DNA of 64,000 nt from CALKZN01 sp964633815. Lineage in GTDB: Bacteria; Pseudomonadota; Gammaproteobacteria; Arenicellales; Arenicellaceae. The DNA is taken from the NCBI GenBank assembly GCA_964633815.1, contig CAZWHW010000009.1:1-64000 (forward strand), given 5' to 3'. The first letter of the stretch is position 1. Each line of letters opens with the position of its first letter. A program made the position numbers and the translations under genes. Below the pieces are notes generated by a model. The model ran no database searches and was not told the DNA's origin. It saw nothing but the letters and a program-made list of their open reading frames with translations. This document shows, in pieces, positions 25,301-33,808 of the stretch.

Positions 25301-25324
25301 CAATAAATAGCGACAACAAGTCAC

Positions 25325-25441
25325 ACAACAAAAAACATTTTAATTGGCGAGGTGATTGGTAGTGGACTTTGAGCTCAAGCGATTACACAAGGTGGAACTG
25401 ATTTTTTATTAGCCATTATGGTCGGTTGCGAGAGAAATTAG
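25325..25441 (+). pseudogene. Remnant resembling a PEP-hydrolase-like/TIM-barrel signal protein N-terminus
   Basis: One frame reads ...KNILIGEVIGSGL, an in-frame TGA at 25370, then AQAITQGGTDFLLAIMVGC and a stop at 25439. The pattern IGxxxGSGL-xAxAxxxGGxDFLLA resembles the N-terminus of the TIM-barrel / PEP-hydrolase-like family (IGxAxGSGLTAKAAxxGGADFxL). The rest of such a gene (about 270 residues) is missing. I read it as a short decayed fragment, perhaps left by a deletion that brought the glycosyltransferase next to it. The likeness is from memory and needs a search. Confidence 0.4.
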
Positions 25442-25476
25442 TTTAATGATTAATTTTTTTGCTTTTGACAGCATCA

Positions 25477-26679
25477 CTACGTTAAGAACTTATACACTGT
25501 TTTGAGCTGCTTTGAATATTCAGAAAAATTATAGGTTTGTAGGTATAAATCATGGGCATTTTTACCTAATTTTTCACGTTCTAGTTTTGATGCTGCTAGT
25601 TCATTGATAGCTTCTGAAAATGCTGCTGCACTAAATTCACAGAGTTTGGCATTGTCGGAGTTCAATAGTCGTTGATTTGCGGTAGTGTTAGTTGCGACGA
25701 TTGCAGCGCCTGCTTTGAAATAATCTAGAATTTTTAATGGCGAATTAATGCCCGATTTGCGTGGTGCTAGCAATATATCCGAAGCAGCGAGATAGGCGGG
25801 TAATTTATCTGGATGAATCATGCCTAGAAATTGTACATTCTCTAGTGAGCCTGCAGATTTTAATTGTTTTTTATAGTGAGCAATTTCTTTTTCATTGCCA
25901 CCAATAATAACAAATTGAATTTTTGAGTTTTTTGCAATGATATTTGGAATTGCCTCAAAAATGATGTCAATGCCTTGATAGGATGCGAAAGATCCGGCAT
26001 AGCTTACAATCACATCATCAGCGTGTTGGCTAATAGTCGAACGAACTGTTTTAATTTCTTCTAAAGTGCATTCGTGAATAGAAGAAGGAGTGTCGGGAAT
26101 TACAAAATATTTGTTCGCTTGTAGCAGTTCACCTTGTTTGTTGAGTGCTTCTTCTTTGGCTTGTTCATCAAGGCCAGGCCCTGTGCTAATCACTGCATCA
26201 CTGCGTTTGATAGTGATTTTTTCAGTAAGCCGGTATAGAGAAAGAATTGGTTTTAAAATGCCTTTTGGGTTGTATGAAAACGAATCGGAATGTTTTTCAT
26301 AGACTACTTTGGATCGGTTGAAAAAGGATAGCAGATAACAAATAAACCCTGCTTCTTCAGTGCCATGAAGCACATCGTAATTGTTGCGACAGATGAGATT
26401 GAAGCCTTGAATAAGCAATATTAGATCAAACCATAATTTAAGTGCTGAAGGGCCAATGGAGATTTTTTTTGAATTAAATAGATTCCAGGCGCGAATAATA
26501 CGAATATTATTGATGCTTTGTTTTTCTCCAATTGGAAGGGTTAATAAATCAACTTGATGACCTTGATTGCTTAAAGCTGTCATGGTCGCTTTGACTCTGA
26601 TGGGACTACCACGCCATTCGAAAAAGGGTTGTGGGCAAATAAATAAGATGCGCTGCTGGTCAGCAGATTGATTCGACAT
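25477..26679 (-). CDS. Glycosyltransferase family 4 (group 1)
   Basis: GT-B fold retaining glycosyltransferase of 400 aa. The N-terminal FFEWRGSPIRVKATMTALSNQG is the acceptor-domain pattern. The nucleotide-sugar domain has VSYAGSFASYQGIDIIFEAI and the E-x7-E-like region APRKSGINSPLKILDYFKAG, where the usual first Glu position is occupied by Ser/Gly. It probably adds a sugar during polysaccharide synthesis. It is divergent from rfbC and rfbD, which make dTDP-rhamnose, so rhamnose-containing surface glycans are a reasonable context. Donor and acceptor are not identifiable. Confidence 0.87.
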   Translation of the reverse strand: MSNQSADQQRILFICPQPFFEWRGSPIRVKATMTALSNQGHQVDLLTLPIGEKQSINNIRIIRAWNLFNSKKISIGPSALKLWFDLILLIQGFNLICRNNYDVLHGTEEAGFICYLLSFFNRSKVVYEKHSDSFSYNPKGILKPILSLYRLTEKITIKRSDAVISTGPGLDEQAKEEALNKQGELLQANKYFVIPDTPSSIHECTLEEIKTVRSTISQHADDVIVSYAGSFASYQGIDIIFEAIPNIIAKNSKIQFVIIGGNEKEIAHYKKQLKSAGSLENVQFLGMIHPDKLPAYLAASDILLAPRKSGINSPLKILDYFKAGAAIVATNTTANQRLLNSDNAKLCEFSAAAFSEAINELAASKLEREKLGKNAHDLYLQTYNFSEYSKQLKTVYKFLT

Positions 26680-26832
26680 AGTTTATTAGCTTTATTGAAT
26701 GTTGAGCCTGAATTTTACCTAAATGTTTGTAAGATTTGTTATTTAAATCCTGATCTAAAATTGATGAAGTTCTGTTTCTTGTCAGTTCACTCAAGAGTAC
26801 AATAACCATCATTAATTTATTCGGTATACATC

Positions 26833-27393
26833 ATGAAAGTAGAAACAACGCCCTTGGAAGGCGTTTTATTAATTACTCCGCAAGTTTTTGGAGATGACCG
26901 TGGTTTTTTTATGGAAACGTTCAATGCCGCTAAAACGGCTGATCAAGGTTTACCTGAACTATTTGTACAAGACAATCATTCTCGTTCTAGTAAAGGTGTG
27001 TTGCGTGGTTTACATTATCAATATCCCCAATGGCAAGGAAAGTTGGTTCGCGCTATCTCGGGAGAAATTTTTGATGTTGCAGTCGATATTCGTCAAGACT
27101 CACAAACGTTTGGCCAGTGGTTTGGCGCCTATTTGAATGATGAAAATAAACAGCAATTATATGTCCCACCTGGCTTTGCTCATGGGTTTTGTGTGACTAG
27201 CGATATAGCGGATGTTGCCTATAAATGCACCTCAGATTATCAGCCTGAACAGGATGTGGGCATTCGTTGGGATGATCCTGAGGTTGCCATTGATTGGCCT
27301 ATTAAAGAGCCTTTAATATCTGATAAAGATGCCAAAGCTCCACTATTGAAAGACACTGAGCCACGCTTTGTGAATTGCGCAAACGCAAAATAG
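26833..27393 (+). CDS. rfbC: dTDP-4-dehydrorhamnose 3,5-epimerase
   Basis: Third step of dTDP-L-rhamnose synthesis. The cupin-fold motifs are FGDDRGFFMETFN, SSKGVLRGLHYQ (catalytic His in LRGLHYQ), GEIFDVAVDIR and YVPPGFAHGFCV. At 186 aa it has the family length. It is followed 18 bp later by rfbD. The first two pathway genes (rfbA, rfbB) are not in this window, so they must lie elsewhere. Confidence 0.96.
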   Translation: MKVETTPLEGVLLITPQVFGDDRGFFMETFNAAKTADQGLPELFVQDNHSRSSKGVLRGLHYQYPQWQGKLVRAISGEIFDVAVDIRQDSQTFGQWFGAYLNDENKQQLYVPPGFAHGFCVTSDIADVAYKCTSDYQPEQDVGIRWDDPEVAIDWPIKEPLISDKDAKAPLLKDTEPRFVNCANAK

Positions 27394-27411
27394 CGAAAAT
27401 TGATTAATAAG

Positions 27412-28281
27412 ATGTCAAAAAAAATAGCACTCATAGGCGTGAATGGGCAAGTTGGGCAATATTTATTATCTTGCTTAGGTGGTTTGGATGCTGAAATTGT
27501 TGGTTTAAGCCGTCAAGAATTAGATCTAACTATCACTAGAGATATTCAATTAACGCTGAAAGAGATTAAGCCAGACTTGATTATTAATGCGAGTGCTTAT
27601 ACTGCTGTGGATACAGCAGAGTCTGAACCTGAATTGGCCTATCAGGTAAACTGTCTTGCACCAAAAACAATGTCTGAATATGCGGTGGACGTCAATGTGC
27701 CCATGATCCATTTTTCAACCGATTATGTATTTGCTGGCGATGCTATTGAACCTTATTTAGAAAATGATGCTACTAACCCACAATCTGAATATGGTTCGAG
27801 CAAGCTGGCAGGAGAGCAAGCGGTACTTGATTCAGGTGCGCAAGCGTTTATTTTTCGTACAGCATGGGTTTATTCACAAAAAGGGAATAATTTTTTCAAA
27901 ACCATGCTTAAATTAGCCGCATCTGGATCTGAATTGAATATTGTTGATGATCAAGTGGGATCGCCGACTTATGCAGCCGCAATTGCACACGCAACTGCTG
28001 AAATTGTGCAAAAAATAATGGCTGATCTGAACTTTCCAAAAGGGGTGTATCATATGACTTGCCAAGGTCAGACTAACTGGGCGGAGTTTGCTCAAGAGAT
28101 TTTTGCGTTAAATGATCAAAATGTGACAGTGAATGGAATTCCAAGTAAGGAATATCCAACGCCTGCAAAAAGGCCGAGTTTTTCTGTTTTGGATAATCAA
28201 AAATTATTAGAAGTTTTTGGTGTAAGTTTACCGGATTGGCGTGATGCTTTGCAGGCTTGTGTGGAAGAGAAAATCGTCTGA
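27412..28281 (+). CDS. rfbD: dTDP-4-dehydrorhamnose reductase
   Basis: Last step of dTDP-L-rhamnose synthesis, NAD(P)H-dependent. The Rossmann start is KIALIGVNGQVGQYLL. The SDR catalytic pair is in NPQSEYGSSKLAGEQ (YxxxK), and the substrate segment is STDYVFAG. The ATG at 27412 is preferred; TTG 27400 would add four residues. The stop overlaps the yoaA start (tgatg), so rfbC-rfbD-yoaA-tsaB reads as one transcription unit. Confidence 0.96.
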   Translation: MSKKIALIGVNGQVGQYLLSCLGGLDAEIVGLSRQELDLTITRDIQLTLKEIKPDLIINASAYTAVDTAESEPELAYQVNCLAPKTMSEYAVDVNVPMIHFSTDYVFAGDAIEPYLENDATNPQSEYGSSKLAGEQAVLDSGAQAFIFRTAWVYSQKGNNFFKTMLKLAASGSELNIVDDQVGSPTYAAAIAHATAEIVQKIMADLNFPKGVYHMTCQGQTNWAEFAQEIFALNDQNVTVNGIPSKEYPTPAKRPSFSVLDNQKLLEVFGVSLPDWRDALQACVEEKIV

Positions 28282-30218
28282 TGAATTCATTTGAATTATT
28301 AGGTTCACAAGGGCCATTTGTTCAACGGATTGAGCATTTCCAAGCACGTCAATATCAACAAGAGATGGCGGCTAAAATTGAAGAAATGATTCAATTTAAT
28401 GGCACTTTGGTTGCAGAATCGGGCACTGGCACAGGCAAAACCTATGCGTATCTCGTGCCAGCCTTAGTTTCGGGACGTAAAGTGGTTGTTTCTACCGGTA
28501 CTAAATATTTACAGGATCAGTTGTTTCAACGTGACATTCCAACTGTAAGGCGAATTCTTGGTATGTCCATCGATGCGGCAATTTTAAAAGGTCGAGCTAA
28601 TTATCTTTGTTTGGAGAGATTGGAAAATGTCAGTCTTCGTTCACCCAAGGTTAATCGTTTAGCATCGGATGATATTAGACATGTCAAACAATGGCGTAAT
28701 AAAACGACTTTTGGAGACATTTCAGAAGTTGATTCTGTGAATGAAACGTCTATGATTTGGCCAGAAGTGACATCTAATACAGATAACTGTGTGGGTTCAG
28801 ATTGTCATTTTTATGAAAAATGCTTTGTTAATAAAGCTAGAAAACGTGCTCAGCAAGCTGATATCGTGGTGGTTAACCATCATTTATATTTTGCTGATCA
28901 TGCTTTGAAGCAAGATGGGTTTGGTAAGTTGTTGCCTGAAGCAGATGTGTGGATTTTTGACGAAGCCCATCAATTGCCAGATATTGCTAGTAATTTCTTA
29001 GGGCAATCAATCAGTCTTAGACAAATTAATGAATTTATTAAAGATACTAAATCAGCCGATGCAACTGAAAAGAGTGGAGTCAGGGAATTAATAACAACAC
29101 TTGATCAAATCGATAAAGCTGCAAAAGAGGTTATGTTGTCTCTGTTGAATGTGCAAGGTAGATTTGAATGGAATGAATTTGTAGACGATAAGCCGGTGTT
29201 TGTGAAACGCCTGTTTGCTATGAATAAGATCATGGCTAAACTCTATGATTTATTGTCCGTGGCAAGTGTTTCTGGAGAAGCATTGGTGCGTTGTTATGAG
29301 CGGGTTATACAACTATCGACCTTATTAGAGCGTTTTAATTCCGTAACTAGCGCCGATCAGGTGCGTTGGATTGAAGTGAACGCAAAAAGCTTTCGGATTC
29401 ATGAAACACCATTAAATATTGGAACGGCGGTGCAATCGACTATGAATGGGCCTAAGTCGGCGAAGATCTTTACTTCGGCAACCTTATCAGTGGATGGCAG
29501 TTTTCAACATTATTTGGATCAAATGGGTTTGGTGGAAGTGGATGTCGCACAATGGGATAGTCCGTTTAATTATTCCCAACAATCATTGCTATTTTTACCA
29601 CAAAACTTACCTCCACCAAACCACCCTGATTACGCAGTTAAATTGGTTGATGCGATTCTTCCAGTAGTGCAAGCATCAGAAGGGCGGGCATTCTTGCTGT
29701 TTACCAGTTATCGTTTGATGCATAAAGTTCGTGAATATTTTGCTGGCCAAGGTTTTCGCTTGTTAGTACAAGGTGAGGCTAGTAAGCAGTCTCTGATTGC
29801 AGAGTTTAAAAGCACACCAAGAGCACTATTATTTGCCACAATGGCGTTTTGGGAAGGGGTTGATATTCCGGGTGAAGCCTTATCTTGTGTTGTTATTGAC
29901 AAGCTTCCATTTGAATCTCCGAGTGATCCTGTTTTGCAGGCACGAATGCGGGCAATTGAAGCGGGTGGTAAAAATCCTTTTATGACCTACTCATTACCTC
30001 GGGCGGTTATTAGTTTACGTCAGGGAGCAGGTCGCTTAATTCGTGGTCATAGTGATTCGGGTGTGTTAATGCTTTGCGATCCTCGGCTTACAACGGCACG
30101 TTATGGGAGAGTATTTGTCGATAGTTTGCCGCCAATGAGCCAAACTATTCATGAATTTGAAGTGGTTGATTTTTTAAATGCATCGAACGATAGTTTGGAA
30201 GAAGCAACTCCATTTTGA
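28281..30218 (+). CDS. yoaA: DinG-family ATP-dependent helicase (YoaA)
   Basis: XPD/DinG-like 5'-3' helicase that carries an iron-sulfur cluster and unwinds damaged DNA; E. coli YoaA works with the chi clamp-loader subunit. Walker A is SGTGTGKT, motif II is DEAH (IFDEAHQLP), and motif VI is RQGAGRLIR. The four cluster cysteines are in YLCLERL, NCVGSDCHFYEKC. The ATG at 28281 shares a base with the rfbD stop. At 645 aa the size matches YoaA, not DinG. The neighbour tsaB is also its neighbour in E. coli. HolD, psi of the same clamp-loader pair, is encoded at 13886. Confidence 0.92.
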   Translation: MNSFELLGSQGPFVQRIEHFQARQYQQEMAAKIEEMIQFNGTLVAESGTGTGKTYAYLVPALVSGRKVVVSTGTKYLQDQLFQRDIPTVRRILGMSIDAAILKGRANYLCLERLENVSLRSPKVNRLASDDIRHVKQWRNKTTFGDISEVDSVNETSMIWPEVTSNTDNCVGSDCHFYEKCFVNKARKRAQQADIVVVNHHLYFADHALKQDGFGKLLPEADVWIFDEAHQLPDIASNFLGQSISLRQINEFIKDTKSADATEKSGVRELITTLDQIDKAAKEVMLSLLNVQGRFEWNEFVDDKPVFVKRLFAMNKIMAKLYDLLSVASVSGEALVRCYERVIQLSTLLERFNSVTSADQVRWIEVNAKSFRIHETPLNIGTAVQSTMNGPKSAKIFTSATLSVDGSFQHYLDQMGLVEVDVAQWDSPFNYSQQSLLFLPQNLPPPNHPDYAVKLVDAILPVVQASEGRAFLLFTSYRLMHKVREYFAGQGFRLLVQGEASKQSLIAEFKSTPRALLFATMAFWEGVDIPGEALSCVVIDKLPFESPSDPVLQARMRAIEAGGKNPFMTYSLPRAVISLRQGAGRLIRGHSDSGVLMLCDPRLTTARYGRVFVDSLPPMSQTIHEFEVVDFLNASNDSLEEATPF

Positions 30219-30244
30219 TTTGTTTTGCGTGCTGAGAGAAGATT

Positions 30245-30985
30245 GTGCAATCTAATAAACAAAATATTTTAGCGTTTGATACAACTACAGTGGCTTGCAC
30301 TGTTGCACTGAAATGCGCAGATCAAATTTTTTCACGACATGTTGAGATTGCTAATATTCATTCACAAAAATTATTAGCAATGATTGATGAAGTGTTGCTA
30401 GAAGCTGGCATCAACCTTAGTGATTTAAGTTATTTAGCTGTTGGTATTGGACCCGGCTCATTTACTGGTTTACGGATTGGTATTGGTGTTGCACAAGCTT
30501 TGGCATATTGTCACAACCTTAAAGTTTTACCCATTTCAAGCCTTGAAATGTTAGCAGTCACTGCACTGGCCACTCAAAAAAATACCCATCAAGGTACAAT
30601 TATTGTTGCTCATGATGCGAGAATGTCGGAAGTTTATATTGCAAAATTTGAATTAAAACCTGAAAAAAGGTTAAATCTTAGTGGTGATTTATGTTTACAG
30701 CGGCCAGAAAATTTCGAATATTTTTCTACCGAAAATCAAATGAGCAATAAAGATTCATTGCAGCTACTGTGCGGGAATGCATGGCAAATATATCATGACA
30801 AGATCCCCAAAATTCCAAATAATTGCAGATATATTGAACAGAGTTCAGTGCCTAACGTATATTCTGTTATTGGTTATTTAGATCAACATTTAATGCAGTT
30901 TGAAGTCATTAATTGGCAAACACTTTCTCCAGTTTATGTGCGCAACGATGTCGCGAAGAAATCGAGTAAAAAACCAATTATTTAG
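30245..30985 (+). CDS. tsaB: tRNA threonylcarbamoyladenosine synthesis protein TsaB
   Basis: Partner of TsaD in making t6A37 on ANN-decoding tRNAs. The ASKHA-fold motifs are ILAFDTTTVACTVAL, HSQKLLAMIDEVL and GIGPGSFTGLRIGIGVAQ. It starts with GTG 30245 behind gagagaag. At 246 aa it is slightly longer than the E. coli protein. It lies 26 bp after yoaA, the same pairing as in E. coli. The convergent lipoprotein gene begins 23 bp past its stop, with no clear terminator. Confidence 0.94.
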   Translation: MQSNKQNILAFDTTTVACTVALKCADQIFSRHVEIANIHSQKLLAMIDEVLLEAGINLSDLSYLAVGIGPGSFTGLRIGIGVAQALAYCHNLKVLPISSLEMLAVTALATQKNTHQGTIIVAHDARMSEVYIAKFELKPEKRLNLSGDLCLQRPENFEYFSTENQMSNKDSLQLLCGNAWQIYHDKIPKIPNNCRYIEQSSVPNVYSVIGYLDQHLMQFEVINWQTLSPVYVRNDVAKKSSKKPII

Positions 30986-31008
30986 ATGGAATTGCAGGTC
31001 TAGTCAAA

Positions 31009-31614
31009 CTAGCATAAAATTTCAAATTGAAGAGTTTGATTAATGATTGACCCCACTTTTACATCCACAGTCCATTGACCTATAAATTCTTCCATGCCTG
31101 CGGCGGGATTAATCCATTGCAGCATGCCCGCGCCAGCACTACGATGAAGTTTTAAAGATGCCCAAGCTAAGGATTCTTTTTGCGTGACAAAGAAGGGGAA
31201 AGAATTATTTTCACGTTCTTGGTCGTTTGGGTCCTTCCAATTTATATTGATTTGATGAAGTTTAGGTTGGTGATTGGCAAACTTTATTGTTAGATAAATT
31301 TGATCATCACAAGAAAAGGTTGTTTGCGCAGGATCTTTTGGATTGAGTGATAAGAATACATCAGCAACTGACTCAGGTTTGTTTTCATTCTTAGGAGCTG
31401 CTTGTTCAGTGCCGGAATTTTGAGTCACTTCTTGAGCTGTTTCTTTATTTAGCTTTGGTTTTTGCTCAGCATTTTGAATGTCAGTTTGAAGAAGTTTTGG
31501 GTTTTGTCCATTCTGCTTATCTGCAATGCTATTATTTTCCTGGCAAGCTGTGATCATAAAAAAGGCTGCGAAAAACACGCAGCCTTTTCTGTTATCCATA
31601 AAGTTTAATATCAT
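31009..31614 (-). CDS. Putative lipoprotein, function unknown
   Basis: 201 aa. The start contains RKGCVFFAAFFMITACQ, a short hydrophobic stretch and a lipobox ending at Cys, so it should be lipid-anchored. A low-complexity linker rich in Gln, Asn, Lys and Glu follows. The C-terminal 110 residues look globular (CDDQIYLTIKFANHQPKLHQI...WTVDVKVG) with one Cys pair. ATG 31614 and the in-frame ATG 31599 are both possible, and neither has a clear SD. Unusually, an intrinsic-terminator-like hairpin (31558-31588) lies inside its signal-peptide codons. I do not recognise the family. Confidence 0.65.
   Translation of the reverse strand: MILNFMDNRKGCVFFAAFFMITACQENNSIADKQNGQNPKLLQTDIQNAEQKPKLNKETAQEVTQNSGTEQAAPKNENKPESVADVFLSLNPKDPAQTTFSCDDQIYLTIKFANHQPKLHQININWKDPNDQERENNSFPFFVTQKESLAWASLKLHRSAGAGMLQWINPAAGMEEFIGQWTVDVKVGSIINQTLQFEILC
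31558..31588 (-). terminator. Intrinsic-terminator-like hairpin inside a lipoprotein signal-peptide sequence
   Basis: An 11-bp perfect stem (aaaaggctgcg / cgcagcctttt) with a 7-nt loop ends, on the minus strand, in six Us. It fits termination of the upstream minus-strand gene (31633-32133), yet the same bases encode RKGCVFFAAFF of the next protein. Confidence 0.75.
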
Positions 31615-31632
31615 GATGAGACCGTATATTTA

Positions 31633-32133
31633 TCACCGAGATAAATTAATGGGGCCACCGAAAACACAATCGACGTCATCTTCTTCACCATCAGCGTTAA
31701 TGACTGTTATAGGTTCAAATTCATCAAATACTGATTGGCCTACAATAGTGTTATCAATGACTACGGCATTAAAACCATCACCTACGAGTGTCGCTGGATT
31801 AGCTGCGGCACTAATTGTTAATGTTCCACCTGCTAACGTTGCTCCAGTACATACATCAGGTACTTCACCAGCGGCTGAGTTTAATCGAATAACAGTTATT
31901 GAAAATGTTACTGTTGAAGACTGTGGATTTCCCGGTATTCCAACCGTATCAAACTGGGCAAAATCGAATTGAACGTCATATGCAAAACTAGTGCTTTCTT
32001 GCAAAATTCCAAAAAATGTACCTGAAATATTTACTCCTTCAGTTGAACCCGTTCCCCCGGAACTACATGCAGCTACAACCATACTAAAGCTTATGATAAA
32101 TAATGTTTTAAGTGTTTTTACTAAATTTCGCAT
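31633..32133 (-). CDS. Putative lipoprotein, function unknown
   Basis: 166 aa with a clear lipoprotein signal (LFIISFSMVVAAC at about residues 11-23, then SSGGTGSTEG). The mature part is rich in Thr, Val, Ala and Gly with alternating hydrophobic residues, which suggests an all-beta domain. Two cysteines (CTGAT and DVDCVFGG) could form a disulfide. It lies 18 bp before the next lipoprotein gene on the same strand, and the terminator hairpin separates their expression. No family is recognised. Confidence 0.7.
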   Translation of the reverse strand: MRNLVKTLKTLFIISFSMVVAACSSGGTGSTEGVNISGTFFGILQESTSFAYDVQFDFAQFDTVGIPGNPQSSTVTFSITVIRLNSAAGEVPDVCTGATLAGGTLTISAAANPATLVGDGFNAVVIDNTIVGQSVFDEFEPITVINADGEEDDVDCVFGGPINLSR

Positions 32134-32263
32134 AAGGCTAACCTTTTCGTTTTTATACTAAGTCACAATGATTGTGACTATTTATGATTAAATTTTATTA
32201 AAATATGTAACTTGATAAAATATATCATATTTCTCTTTTATGTCTATGATTTAATTTGAATTT

Positions 32264-33532
32264 CTAGTCTGTATTGTGAATTTTTGTTATTTTTCTAATT
32301 CTAACCGACCGAATTAAGGTGCCACTTGTTCGTAATATTTCTAATTTAAAGCCTTTAACCTCTATTAATGTGGGCTTAACTGGAATTTCTTCTAATATAT
32401 GCAAAACTAAACCATTAATTGTTTTGGCAAAATTAGTTGGTAGGTTCCAATCCATTTTTCGATTAAGGTCGCGAATGCTAGTTTCACCTCGTACAACGAT
32501 TGAACCATCTTTTGCTGCTGGCTGATCTTCTTTGTCAGGTACATATTGAGTGAAGTCGCCAACAATCTCTTCAAGAATTTCTTCCATGGTTATGAGGCCT
32601 TTTAGGCTGCCATATTCATCGACAACTAAGGCGAAACGTCGACGTTCAGCTTGAAGATGGTTTAGCGTCTTAGTAATAGATAAGTTCTCCGGGATAAAAT
32701 ATGGTTCACGAATATATTTTTTCAGTTCATTCTTGCTTGGTTGCTTTTCATTTAAAAGCGGTAAAATTTTGCGTAAATGCAAAATACCTAATATGTTTTC
32801 CATCGATTTTTCATAGACGGGTAAGCGGGTATAACGACTATTAGTGATTTTCTCGAAAATGGTTTCTATATTATCATCAATGTTTAATCCTTCTATGCTG
32901 TTCGTTGGCACCATTACATCATTCACGGTAATACTGTCCATTTCTAGTACACCGAGTAACATGTTTTGATAAGAGCTATTTATGGTATTGGAAGATTCTA
33001 GTACAGCTGCTCTGAGCTCATCAATATTCAAGGCGTTCTGTCCAGTTGCCTGTTTAACACCAAATAAACGTAGTATATTGTTGGCGAAAAAATTCACCAT
33101 CACAATTAATGGTTTTAAAAAACGTTGTAATCCTAATAATAACCATGAACTTGGAAAAGCAATTTTTTCTGGAAATTGAGCTGCTAGTGTTTTTGGTGCA
33201 ACTTCGGCAAATATGAGCACAATAATAATCAATGCACCAGTAGCAATCGCAATTCCCACATCACCAAATAATCGTAAACCAATAATTGTTGCGATCGTTG
33301 GAGCAGTTAAATTAGTGATATTGTTGCCGACCAGAATCGTACCTAATAATTTGTCAGGATTTTCAAGTAGTTTTAAAACACGTTTGGCGGCGGCGTTGCC
33401 TGAATCTGCTTGGTGTTTTAAACGATAACGATTAACTGCCATCATTGCTGTTTCTGAGGCGGAAAATATTGCCGACAACAAGATTAAAAAAAACAGAATG
33501 ATGAATAAGCCTATAATAGGTATGTTTTCCAA
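32264..33532 (-). CDS. CorC/HlyC-family membrane protein with CBS domains
   Basis: Domain order: N-terminal DUF21 membrane region (about residues 1-190, opening LFIILFFLILLSAIFSASETAMMAVNRYRLK), two CBS domains (VMVPTNSIEGLN... and the second containing FALVVDEYGSLKGLITMEEILEEIVGD) and a C-terminal CorC_HlyC domain. At 422 aa it matches the YfjD type. Homologues are linked to magnesium and cobalt efflux or homeostasis. In E. coli yfjD lies near the ffh/grpE region; here it stands alone upstream of, and divergent from, acnB. Confidence 0.92.
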   Translation of the reverse strand: MENIPIIGLFIILFFLILLSAIFSASETAMMAVNRYRLKHQADSGNAAAKRVLKLLENPDKLLGTILVGNNITNLTAPTIATIIGLRLFGDVGIAIATGALIIIVLIFAEVAPKTLAAQFPEKIAFPSSWLLLGLQRFLKPLIVMVNFFANNILRLFGVKQATGQNALNIDELRAAVLESSNTINSSYQNMLLGVLEMDSITVNDVMVPTNSIEGLNIDDNIETIFEKITNSRYTRLPVYEKSMENILGILHLRKILPLLNEKQPSKNELKKYIREPYFIPENLSITKTLNHLQAERRRFALVVDEYGSLKGLITMEEILEEIVGDFTQYVPDKEDQPAAKDGSIVVRGETSIRDLNRKMDWNLPTNFAKTINGLVLHILEEIPVKPTLIEVKGFKLEILRTSGTLIRSVRIRKITKIHNTD

Positions 33533-33808
33533 AATTAATAACTTAGAATTTATTTGGATCTATTTTACAAGCTTGTCGCCATCCTGTGTAGTGGTGTAAG
33601 TAACTCATTTACGCTAAAATAATTAACAGATTTCAACCAAAAAACAAAAAAATACTTTTGCTTAAGTATAATTGATCCATTCAATCAGCATTTTGTTAAG
33701 ATGGTCACGACTTATAACTTGTTGATTTGTTTATCAATTATCCAAAAACAACTAAAGAGAAGTTAATTCCTAATACAGTAAAAGTAAAGCAACCAAAGGG
33801 GTTTAACC

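Noticed and set aside
21191..25476. Prophage or genomic island at the tRNA genes
   Set aside because: No integrase, phage gene, or direct repeat of a tRNA 3' end was seen. Only an accessory character can be claimed.
25477..28281. Full O-antigen or capsule cluster
   Set aside because: Only rfbC, rfbD and one glycosyltransferase are present. rfbA, rfbB, a flippase and a polymerase are absent.
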